Part shown: positions 1-5,635 of the stretch, piece after piece | How the letters are laid out: every line of letters begins with the position of its first letter | How positions within the stretch are numbered: the first letter of the stretch is position 1 | Source of the DNA: CAZFZQ01 sp964522845 | GTDB taxonomy: Bacteria > Patescibacteriota > Patescibacteriia > GCA-002772895 | Assembly: GCA_964522845.1 (NCBI GenBank) | Contig: CAZFZQ010000037.1 | Location: 1-8,379 of the forward strand | Length of the DNA stretch: 8,379 bases | Direction of reading: 5' to 3' | The notes under the pieces: generated by a model | Told to the model about the DNA's origin: nothing | The model's database searches: none | What the model saw: the letters and a program-made list of their open reading frames with translations, nothing else | Translations under genes and position numbers: made by a program

Positions 1-70
1 AATGGTTTTAGCCATATTTTGCCATTTGGGTGGTGCATTCAGTTTAGATTACTGTGGATTTTTTTATTTA

Positions 71-97
71 TTGACAGTTTATTGGTTTTGTGATAAT
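71..97 (+). promoter_or_regulatory. Putative sigma70-type promoter of the 83-aa hypothetical gene
   Basis: A perfect -35 TTGACA lies at 71-76. The best -10 is GATAAT at 92-97, preceded by TG at 89-90 (extended -10), which gives a short 15-nt spacer; TAATAG at 94-99 would give 17 nt but is a poorer match. The predicted transcript start near 104 leaves a leader of about 27 nt carrying the Shine-Dalgarno. The -35 is clear and the exact -10 is uncertain. Confidence 0.55.
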
Positions 98-130
98 AGG
101 TTTAATAATAAAAATAGGAAGGAGGTTGCA

Positions 131-382
131 ATGGCCGCATCCAGAGAAGATATCCGGCGCTGGTTCATTGATGGCAAGACGCAAGGCGCGACGCACATGA
201 TTGTTGTTTGTGACACTTTTGACCATGAAGATTATCCTGTATATGTTAAGCCTGGCGAAGATGTGCGCAAAAAGACTTTGGAATGCTCCGAAGCTGAATT
301 TTCATGGGTTATGGAGGTTTATTCCTTGAATCAAGATATGGAAAGCCAGCTCAACGAACGTCGCGCGTTTCATTTCGACTGA
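131..382 (+). CDS. Conserved hypothetical protein, 83 aa
   Basis: This is a small, soluble, acidic protein with no signal peptide or membrane segment. The start is set by a near-perfect Shine-Dalgarno, AGGAAGGAGG at 116-125, five bases before the ATG; reading further upstream would add a hydrophobic stretch with no ribosome site. Residues about 17-38 contain GATHMIVVCDTFDHEDYPVY, which reads as a beta strand followed by a polar Asp/His/Glu-rich turn, and the end is ERRAFHFD. From memory, small proteins with a similar GATHMIVVCDTFDHEDYPVYV core occur in many bacteria and phages without known function; I cannot verify that here. The gene stands alone between its own promoter and terminator. The acidic cluster could bind metal, but nothing proves it. 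Confidence 0.85.
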   Translation: MAASREDIRRWFIDGKTQGATHMIVVCDTFDHEDYPVYVKPGEDVRKKTLECSEAEFSWVMEVYSLNQDMESQLNERRAFHFD

Positions 383-385
383 GCG

Positions 386-414
386 AAGTCCCGCATTATT
401 TTGCGGGCTTTTTT
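386..414 (+). terminator. Rho-independent terminator after the 83-aa gene
   Basis: The stem CCCGC at 390-394 pairs with GCGGG at 403-407 around an 8-nt loop. It extends outward by AAG (386-388) pairing with CTT (408-410), with T389 bulged. The 3' T run covers 409-414. It begins four bases after the stop codon. Confidence 0.85.
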
Positions 415-447
415 ATGACTGTAGGGCTTCGCAACCCCTACAGTCAT
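415..447. repeat. Palindromic repeat, single copy (family A)
   Basis: Perfect 12-bp inverted arms, ATGACTGTAGGG at 415-426 and CCCTACAGTCAT at 436-447, flank a 9-nt centre (CTTCGCAAC). The inner 27 nt (418-444) are identical to 4491-4517 inside recJ. It lies directly after the terminator of the preceding gene and just before the glycosyltransferase promoter. The exact reuse of an asymmetric loop shows a dispersed repeat family rather than a chance hairpin. It looks REP/MITE-like, but no transposase is visible in the window. Confidence 0.9.
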
Positions 448-451
448 TTCC

Positions 452-480
452 TTGCCAAAAGCCGGATTTTGTGCTACCAT
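452..480 (+). promoter_or_regulatory. Extended -10 promoter of the glycosyltransferase-lepA unit
   Basis: The -35 TTGCCA (452-457) is separated by 17 nt from TACCAT (475-480), with TG at 472-473 giving the TGnTANNAT form. The layout matches the rplU promoter (TTGACA, 17 nt, TGC then TATTAT). The predicted transcript start near 487 falls about 3 nt before the ATG at 490, which suggests a nearly leaderless mRNA. Confidence 0.6.
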
Positions 481-489
481 AAAGCTACT

Positions 490-1236
490 ATGGAACCAAT
501 GGTTTCTATTGTAATTCCGACTTATAATGAAGAAAATTTCCTGCCTAAACTGCTCCGTTCAATTAAGAGGCAGACATACAGGAATAAAGAGGTGATTGTG
601 GCGGACGCCAAGTCAAAAGATAAGACGCGCGAAATCGCGGAGTTTTATGGCGCGAAAGTGGTTCTTGGCGGTCCGGTGGCAGTCGGCCGGAACAACGGCG
701 CGGAACACGCCAAGGGCGATATAATTTTATTTTTGGACGCGGACGTGGTTTTGCCCGACGCTTCTTTTTTATGGGCTGCGATAATGGAATTTGAGCGCCG
801 GCACTTGGGCATCGCCACTTGTTTGCCGCTTCCGATTTCCACAAAAAAAATAGACCACGCGTTCCATGATTTTTTCAATGTTTATGTAAAATTTTTGGGA
901 GCCATGATGCCGCACACGCCGGGTTTTTGTATTATGGTGCGGCGCGAAATCCACGAGCGCATAGGTGGTTTTGATAAAGAAGTAAAATTGGCCGAAGATC
1001 ATGATTATGCCGAGCAAGCGGTAAAGCACGGAAAATTTGGCGTGCTGAAATCAAGAAAAATTCCGGTTTCTATCAGGCGGTTTGCCAAAGACGGGCGTTT
1101 CAACATCGCCATGAAATATGTTTTTTGCGAACTTCACCGCATGACTCTGGGATCGGTCAAAAGCGATGTCTTTAATTACAAATTCGGTTTTGATAAAACA
1201 TTCAATCAGGATTCGTTAAAAAAAATCAGAAAGTAG
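490..1236 (+). CDS. Glycosyltransferase family 2 (GT-A fold), 248 aa
   Basis: This is a nucleotide-sugar-dependent transferase, probably acting at the cytoplasmic face of the membrane in surface glycan or glycolipid synthesis; acceptor and sugar cannot be told from sequence. The N-terminus has the GT2 signature VSIVIPTYNEE (residues 5-15). It is followed by VADAKSKDKT (37-46, nucleotide-binding Asp39), the metal-binding DAD triad at 83-85 (FLDADVVLP), a TPGFCIMVRR acceptor-side strand (143-152) and the LAEDHDY motif (167-173) that usually carries the catalytic base. No membrane segment is seen. There is no Shine-Dalgarno. ATG 490 is chosen because the family fold begins there and the predicted transcript start is three bases upstream; ATG 499 is a possible alternative. 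It runs directly into lepA, so the two are probably co-transcribed. Confidence 0.9.
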   Translation: MEPMVSIVIPTYNEENFLPKLLRSIKRQTYRNKEVIVADAKSKDKTREIAEFYGAKVVLGGPVAVGRNNGAEHAKGDIILFLDADVVLPDASFLWAAIMEFERRHLGIATCLPLPISTKKIDHAFHDFFNVYVKFLGAMMPHTPGFCIMVRREIHERIGGFDKEVKLAEDHDYAEQAVKHGKFGVLKSRKIPVSIRRFAKDGRFNIAMKYVFCELHRMTLGSVKSDVFNYKFGFDKTFNQDSLKKIRK

Positions 1237-1241
1237 TGCGT

Positions 1242-3101
1242 ATGAACAATATCCGAAATTTTTGCATCATAGCGCACATTGATCACGGAAAATCCACGCT
1301 GGCGGACCGGCTTTTGGAATTGACCGGAACTGTGGCTAAGCGCGATATGAAAGAGCAACTGCTGGACCAAATGGACTTGGAACGCGAAAGAGGAATCACT
1401 ATCAAGCTCCAGCCCGTCCGCATGGACTACAAGCTACAAGCTAATTCCTACATCCTAAATCTTATTGACACTCCCGGTCATGTGGATTTTACTTACGAGG
1501 TTTCGCGGTCGCTCGCGGCGTGTGAAGGAGCGGTATTGCTGGTTGACGCTACGCAGGGTGTGCAAGCGCAGACCATTGCCAATTTATATTTAGCATTGGA
1601 ACAGGGGCTTACGATAATTCCCGTGGTCAACAAAATTGATTTGCCGGCCGCGGATGTGGAAAAAACTAAAGCGGAAATTATAAATATTGTGGGCTGTAAA
1701 AAAGAAGAAATTTTGTCCGTGTCCGGTAAAACCGGCGCCGGCGTTTCCGAATTGATTGCCGAAATTATAAAGCGCGTGCCCCCGCCAAAAATTGCGGAAG
1801 AGAAAACGCTTCGCGCCTTGATTTTTGATTCGCAGTATGACGACTATCGCGGGGTCGTGGCTTACATCAGAGTGATGGACGGCTCGATAAAAGCGGGAAT
1901 AAAAACCGAAATGCTCGCGACCGGCGCGGAAGGCGAGGCGCTGGAAGTGGGATATTTCAAACCTCGCTTGGTAAAAAGTGAAATTTTGAAAAGCGGGGAA
2001 ATCGGCTACATTGTTACGGGTTTGAAAAATATTTCACATCTTAAAGTTGGCGATACCATCGCGGAAAAAGGCAAACGCCCTGAAGCCCTCTCTGGCTATA
2101 AAGAAGTGCGTCCTATGGTTTTTGCCGGCATTTTTCCAAAAGACGGCAGCGAATTTACTATGCTCCGCGATGCCATGGATAAATTGAAATTAAATGATTC
2201 ATCTTTGCTTTTTGAACCAGAACACTCTGAAGCGCTGGGTTTTGGCTTGCGCGCCGGTTTCCTCGGACTTCTCCATTTGGAAATAACTTTGGAAAGAATA
2301 AGGCGCGAATTCGGGCTGGAAGTTATTGTCACCGCACCGTCCGTGGCGTATGAAGTTTATTTAAAGGGTGGCGACCCCACTTCGCATGAAGCTTCGCGGG
2401 GCAAGAAAATATTAATCAAAAGTCCACAGGAGTTGCCAAATCCCTCATCTATTGAAAAAATTTTGGAGCCGTGGGTTAAGATTGATATCGTTTCGCCCAA
2501 GGATTATATCGGCAATATTATGACGCTTGTCACGGCCAAGCGCGGAATTTATAAAAACACGGAGTATATCGGCGACGAAGGTTATGGCACGCGCGTGATT
2601 TTGCATTACGAAATGCCGCTCGCGACCGTGGTCACGGATTTTTATGATAAATTAAAAAGCGCGTCATCCGGCTATGCATCATTAAATTACGAACTTGCGG
2701 ATTACCGCTTGGCGGATGTTGAACGTTTGGATATAATCGTGGCCAATGATTTAGTGGAAGCGTTATCCACTTTGGTTTATCGCGATTGGGCTTATGGCGA
2801 CGGCCGCAGGATTGTGGATAAATTAAAAGATATTTTGCCCCGCCAAATGTTTGAAGTGAAAATCCAAGCGGTTTTGAATTATCAAAAAGTTGGTAAAAAC
2901 GCGGGCGGAAAAATTATTGCCTCAGCGCGTATTCCGGCTATGAAAAAAGATGTCATGGCCAAAATGTCCGGCGGCGATGTGACCCGCAAGATGAAATTGC
3001 TCCGCAAACAAAAAGAAGGAAAAAAGAAAATGATGGCGCAAGGAATGGGCAAGGTGGACATTCCGCAAGAGGCCTTTACCGCGGTATTGAAGAGAGAATA
3101 A
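1242..3101 (+). CDS. lepA: Elongation factor 4 (LepA), ribosome-associated GTPase, 619 aa
   Basis: EF4/LepA is a translational GTPase that acts on ribosomes during initiation and stalled elongation. The GTPase motifs are all present: G1 AHIDHGKST (11-19), G2 RGITIK (50-55), G3 DTPGH (76-80), G4 NKID (130-133) and G5 SGK (161-163, SAK in many homologues). The EF-G-like domains follow, then the LepA-specific C-terminus with SGGDVTRKMKLLRKQKEGKK and VDIPQEAF. Length is slightly above the usual 600, partly because of an extra stretch at about 546-556 (NYQKVGKNAGG), probably lineage-specific. ATG 1242 is chosen because the family starts MxNIRNFCIIAHIDHGK; the in-phase GTG at 1236 overlaps the upstream stop and adds only two residues. 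There are 5 nt between the glycosyltransferase stop and this ATG, with only a weak GAAAG upstream, so coupling is likely. Confidence 0.97.
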   Translation: MNNIRNFCIIAHIDHGKSTLADRLLELTGTVAKRDMKEQLLDQMDLERERGITIKLQPVRMDYKLQANSYILNLIDTPGHVDFTYEVSRSLAACEGAVLLVDATQGVQAQTIANLYLALEQGLTIIPVVNKIDLPAADVEKTKAEIINIVGCKKEEILSVSGKTGAGVSELIAEIIKRVPPPKIAEEKTLRALIFDSQYDDYRGVVAYIRVMDGSIKAGIKTEMLATGAEGEALEVGYFKPRLVKSEILKSGEIGYIVTGLKNISHLKVGDTIAEKGKRPEALSGYKEVRPMVFAGIFPKDGSEFTMLRDAMDKLKLNDSSLLFEPEHSEALGFGLRAGFLGLLHLEITLERIRREFGLEVIVTAPSVAYEVYLKGGDPTSHEASRGKKILIKSPQELPNPSSIEKILEPWVKIDIVSPKDYIGNIMTLVTAKRGIYKNTEYIGDEGYGTRVILHYEMPLATVVTDFYDKLKSASSGYASLNYELADYRLADVERLDIIVANDLVEALSTLVYRDWAYGDGRRIVDKLKDILPRQMFEVKIQAVLNYQKVGKNAGGKIIASARIPAMKKDVMAKMSGGDVTRKMKLLRKQKEGKKKMMAQGMGKVDIPQEAFTAVLKRE

Positions 3102-3130
3102 AAAATTTCGGTTGACGCCGGAATTTTTTT
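3100..3130 (+). terminator. Rho-independent terminator of lepA
   Basis: A 12-bp stem pairs 3100-3111 with 3118-3129 (one G-T pair) around the 6-nt loop TTGACG, ending in a run of seven T (3124-3130). It begins inside the lepA stop codon. The A-rich left arm makes it roughly symmetric, so it could also work on the other strand. Confidence 0.85.
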
Positions 3131-3140
3131 ATGATAGTTT
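3112..3140 (+). promoter_or_regulatory. Possible promoter of the coiled-coil gene, overlapping the lepA terminator
   Basis: TTGACG (3112-3117) forms the terminator loop. Candidate -10 elements downstream are GATAGT at 3133-3138 (15-nt spacer) or TAGTTT at 3135-3140 (17-nt spacer); TATGAT at 3130-3135 is the best hexamer but sits only 12 nt from TTGACG. The gene has its own Shine-Dalgarno and follows a terminator, so a promoter is expected here, but the exact elements are uncertain. Confidence 0.35.
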
Positions 3141-3169
3141 TAAGTTGGCACCTTGACAGGAGAATATTT

Positions 3170-3694
3170 ATGGGATTGGGAGCCTGGTTCCGGGAATATA
3201 TGGAAGTAGGGCAGTTGAGAAAAGATCTGGCTGAATGGAAATCGCGCGCTTTGCGGGCGGAAGAAGCTTGGCGGGACCGGCAAAAAGAAATCATGGAACT
3301 TTCCATGGATTTGCGCAACGAAAAATCCAAAGTCGAGAACATCGAATCCATGGTGATCGGCCAGGTGCTGAAGCTTATGCAGAATGTAAGCAAGCGTTTC
3401 ATGGGAAAATACGGCATCAGCATCCAATGTCCTCTCCAGAGAGATGAGCATAGAAGATTGCACATTAGTAATGCCATTGTGGCTGTTAATCCGACAACGA
3501 TCATCAATGCTTTTGCCGCCATGCTTCACACGGACAAAGAGACTTTGCTTGCCAGGTTGGGCGAAAGCATGGACATCCTGCAAAAAGTACTGGACAAAGA
3601 AATTCCTCCGACCACGTTTCCGGATAACTTTGAAGACATCGGAGGAAGGCTTTATCCTGATTCGCATTGCGGATCGTGCCAGCACGGCAAATAA
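3170..3694 (+). CDS. Hypothetical coiled-coil protein with Cys/His tail, 174 aa
   Basis: I do not recognise this family. The start ATG 3170 follows AGGAG (3158-3162) by 7 nt; an in-frame ATG at 3131 has no ribosome site. Residues about 13-62 are strongly charged and heptad-like (QLRKDLAEWKSRALRAEEAW and onward), consistent with one long coiled coil. A helical middle follows (62-145), then a Pro-rich linker. The C-terminus reads SHCGSCQHGK, where H166, C167, C170 and H172 form an HCxxCxH arrangement that could bind zinc; Cys87 is the only other cysteine. There is no signal peptide or membrane segment, so it is probably cytoplasmic. It lies between two hairpin terminators and appears monocistronic. 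A structural or adaptor role is guesswork. Confidence 0.85.
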   Translation: MGLGAWFREYMEVGQLRKDLAEWKSRALRAEEAWRDRQKEIMELSMDLRNEKSKVENIESMVIGQVLKLMQNVSKRFMGKYGISIQCPLQRDEHRRLHISNAIVAVNPTTIINAFAAMLHTDKETLLARLGESMDILQKVLDKEIPPTTFPDNFEDIGGRLYPDSHCGSCQHGK

Positions 3695-3717
3695 CCAAGC
3701 GAACAGCTTGGTTATTT
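3689..3717 (+). terminator. Hairpin terminator of the coiled-coil gene
   Basis: A 12-bp perfect stem pairs 3689-3700 with 3706-3717 around the 5-nt loop GAACA, and contains the stop codon (3692-3694). The downstream sequence is AT-rich but lacks a long T run, so it may be a weak terminator or mainly an mRNA 3' stabiliser. Confidence 0.65.
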
Positions 3718-3736
3718 AATACCTGTTTGATAGAAT
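3708..3736 (+). promoter_or_regulatory. Extended -10 promoter of the small ORF-recJ unit
   Basis: TTGGTT (3708-3713) sits in the right arm of the preceding hairpin. After a 17-nt spacer comes TAGAAT (3731-3736), with TG at 3728-3729 forming TGATAGAAT. The predicted start near 3743 is about two bases before the ATG at 3745, so the transcript would be practically leaderless. Confidence 0.55.
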
Positions 3737-3744
3737 ACTTATAT

Positions 3745-3840
3745 ATGAAAAAAAGACGGGTGATAAAAATTTTTTGGATTATTGTCAGTGTTTTTGTAAT
3801 ATTGTCCATGATTATTTGGACTGTGGCGCCGGGTTTTTGA
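3745..3840 (+). CDS. Small single-span membrane protein, 31 aa
   Basis: The ORF begins MKKRRVIKIFW with five basic residues, then runs through one hydrophobic segment (about residues 9-27, including IIVSVFVILSMII) and ends WTVAPGF. Positive residues before the span predict an N-terminus inside the cell. Its stop (3838-3840) is 5 nt before the recJ ATG and its ATG lies just after a good extended -10 promoter, so it fits as first gene of the recJ unit. I have an unverified impression of similar tiny membrane ORFs in Patescibacteria. Function is unknown. It could instead act as a translated leader for recJ, which lacks its own ribosome site. Confidence 0.65.
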   Translation: MKKRRVIKIFWIIVSVFVILSMIIWTVAPGF

Positions 3841-3845
3841 TAATT

Positions 3846-5618
3846 ATGAAATCTAATTGGTTGATTGCCGATAAATACGAAAATGGTTTCGGTGAAGGTT
3901 GGCCTGCCGTTCGTAGCCTTGGCGAAGAACGGGGTTATTCTGAAATTTTGCTCCAGCTTTTTTGGAATCGTAAAATCAGGAGCCGCGAGATGGCGGAAGA
4001 TTTTTTAAATCCCGATTACGCAAAACTACACGATCCGTTTTTATTTCCGGACATGAAAAAAGCCTGCGCGCGGATTTTTCAGGCGATAGAAAAAAAAGAA
4101 ACGGTTTTTATTTTCGCGGATTATGATGCTGACGGCGTGCCCGGAGCTGTAATTTTGTATACGGTTTTAAAAGCATGCGGCATCACTCCAAAAATTTATA
4201 TCCCGCACCGGGAAAAAGAGGGTTACGGCCTTAATACTGCCGCTGTTGATTATATGAAGGCCCAAGGCGTTACGCTTTTTATTACCTGCGACTTAGGCAT
4301 TAGTAATAATGAAGAGATTGCCTATGCCAAGAATTTGGGCTTAGAGGCCATAATAACCGACCACCACACCTTGCCCCCGGAGCTCACAGCAGACGCCTGC
4401 GCCATCATTCATCCGCAGATAGGAGATTATCCTTTCAAAGGGCTTTCCGGCGGCGGCGTGGCTTTTAAGCTGGCCCAAGGCCTCCTAAAAACTGTAGGGC
4501 TTCGCAACCCCTACAGTGTAGGGGTTGCGAAGCCCTACAGTAAGGAGGGGGTGGAAAAGTGGCTGTTGGATTTAGCGGCCATTACTACGGTGGCGGATAT
4601 GATGCCGCTTACTGGTGAAAATCGGATTTTGGTAAATTTCGGGCTGAAAGTTTTGAATAAAACTCGGCGCTTGGGTTTGCGAAAATTGATAGAAACCGCG
4701 GGATTGGAATTTGGCAACTTGGACGCGCACAATATTGGATTTCAAATCGCGCCGCGGATTAACGCCGCCGGACGGATGGATCACGCCAACGCCGCGTTCG
4801 AACTTTTGATTTGCGAGGATGAGGAAGAGGCGGGGCGGCTTGCGGAAAATTTGAATAAAACCAATAGCGACCGCCAGCGCGAAACCAATAAAATTGTTGA
4901 TGAAGCAAAATTTCAAATTGTGGAAGCGAGCAAAGAAAAAGATTATTGCCTTTTTGCGTTTAATGACAAGTGGCCGCTGGGGCTTTTGGGGCTCGCGGCG
5001 AGTAAAATTAAAGATACGTTTAACCGGCCGGTTATTTTGATGACGGAGATTGGCGGCGAGGTGAAAGGTTCGGCGCGGAGCGTGGAAGGATTTAGCATAA
5101 TTTCCGCGCTGCAAAAATTGGAAGATATTTTTTCGCATTATGGAGGGCATCCCATGGCCGCGGGGCTGTCGTTAAAAAATCGTGATGACCTGAAAGTTTT
5201 TCAAGAAAAAATGATTGCCTTGGCAAAGACAGATTTGCAAGACAAAGAATTGGAACAGGCGATTAAAATTGATGTGGAATTGCCAATAGATAAAATTGAT
5301 TTGAAGCTCGCGGAAGAAATCGGCAAGTTGGCGCCTTTCGGCGATGCCAATCCGGAACCGCTTTTCCTTTCGCAAAACCTGACTGTGCGCGGAACACAAG
5401 TGGTGGGCAACGGTACAAAACATTTGCGGCTTATGGTTTCGGGCGAAAATGGGATACAATATAAAATGATAGGGTTTTATCTGGCACATTGGTGCGAGGC
5501 GCTAAAATTTGGCGACAAAATAAATGCGGTTTATGAATTGGGCGTCAACGAATGGAACGGCCGCCGCGAGCCGCAATTAAAAATTAAGGACTTGGAGCGT
5601 TTAGCGCATAGCGATTAG
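3846..5618 (+). CDS. recJ: Single-stranded-DNA exonuclease RecJ with in-frame repeat insertion, 590 aa
   Basis: RecJ is a Mn/Mg-dependent 5'-3' exonuclease on single-stranded DNA in recombination and mismatch/base excision repair. DHH domain: ADYDADG (Asp92 and Asp94 region), IPHREKEGYGLN, ITCDLGISN, TDHH (171-174), SGGGVAFKLAQ and LDLAAITTVADMMPL. DHHA1 domain: APRINAAGRMDHA, then GSARS and GGHPMAAG (433-440). A C-terminal OB-like domain begins near IDVELPI. All core motifs are present, so it should be active. Residues 216-232 (TVGLRNPYSVGVAKPYS) are encoded exactly by a perfect 51-bp palindrome at 4491-4541 and sit between SGGGVAFKLAQGLLK and the LDLAAITTVAD motif, where homologues have a variable loop. 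The start ATG 3846 lacks a Shine-Dalgarno and follows the small ORF by 5 nt, suggesting coupling. The last codons and the stop lie in a 7-bp tandem array. Confidence 0.96.
   Translation: MKSNWLIADKYENGFGEGWPAVRSLGEERGYSEILLQLFWNRKIRSREMAEDFLNPDYAKLHDPFLFPDMKKACARIFQAIEKKETVFIFADYDADGVPGAVILYTVLKACGITPKIYIPHREKEGYGLNTAAVDYMKAQGVTLFITCDLGISNNEEIAYAKNLGLEAIITDHHTLPPELTADACAIIHPQIGDYPFKGLSGGGVAFKLAQGLLKTVGLRNPYSVGVAKPYSKEGVEKWLLDLAAITTVADMMPLTGENRILVNFGLKVLNKTRRLGLRKLIETAGLEFGNLDAHNIGFQIAPRINAAGRMDHANAAFELLICEDEEEAGRLAENLNKTNSDRQRETNKIVDEAKFQIVEASKEKDYCLFAFNDKWPLGLLGLAASKIKDTFNRPVILMTEIGGEVKGSARSVEGFSIISALQKLEDIFSHYGGHPMAAGLSLKNRDDLKVFQEKMIALAKTDLQDKELEQAIKIDVELPIDKIDLKLAEEIGKLAPFGDANPEPLFLSQNLTVRGTQVVGNGTKHLRLMVSGENGIQYKMIGFYLAHWCEALKFGDKINAVYELGVNEWNGRREPQLKIKDLERLAHSD
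4491..4541. repeat. 51-bp perfect palindrome inside recJ (double copy of family A)
   Basis: Arms 4491-4515 and 4517-4541 are exact reverse complements of 25 nt around a single G at 4516. Positions 4491-4517 equal the repeat at 418-444 exactly, and 4517-4541 is the same unit reversed, so this is a head-to-head pair. Flanking CCTCCT (4481-4486) and AGGAGG (4543-4548) extend the symmetry imperfectly. The length of 51 nt is 17 codons with no stop in the recJ frame; the frame starting one base later would meet TAG at once. Confidence 0.95.
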
Positions 5619-5624
5619 CGGTTA
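5597..5624. repeat. 7-bp tandem array, left (GCGNTTA x4)
   Basis: Four contiguous heptamers are seen: GCGTTTA 5597-5603, GCGCATA 5604-5610, GCGATTA 5611-5617 and GCGGTTA 5618-5624. The array encodes the last recJ residues and contains its TAG stop (5616-5618). It is oriented opposite to the array at 5991-6018. Confidence 0.85.
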
Positions 5625-5635
5625 GGTTTTAATAT

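Noticed and set aside
2..130. Upstream in-frame extension of the 83-aa gene to an ATG at position 2
   Set aside because: The stretch contains the promoter and the Shine-Dalgarno for ATG 131 and codes an implausible hydrophobic, Cys/Phe-rich leader.
374..390. TTCGACTGAGCGAAGTC at the end of the first gene as a repeat copy
   Set aside because: It forms only 4-bp stems and has no second copy here; its right part belongs to the terminator stem.
304..489. Longer N-terminus for the glycosyltransferase starting at 304
   Set aside because: It would overlap the preceding gene, the terminator, the palindrome and the promoter. The family fold begins at about residue 5 from ATG 490.
563..1029. Minus-strand open frames inside the glycosyltransferase, and similar ones across lepA, recJ, rnhA and rplU
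   Set aside because: They are antisense to well-recognised genes, have no ribosome sites and show low-complexity, basic translations.
1236..1241. GTG start for lepA
   Set aside because: It overlaps the upstream stop codon and adds two residues not found in the family; ATG 1242 matches the usual LepA N-terminus.
2871..2910. Extra LepA residues (about 546-556) as another repeat insertion
   Set aside because: The DNA there has no palindrome and no match to the repeats; it is more likely a lineage-specific loop.
3153..3158. Second TTGACA, just before the gene at 3170
   Set aside because: It is only about 11 bases from the start codon, overlaps the Shine-Dalgarno and leaves no room for a -10 upstream of the gene.
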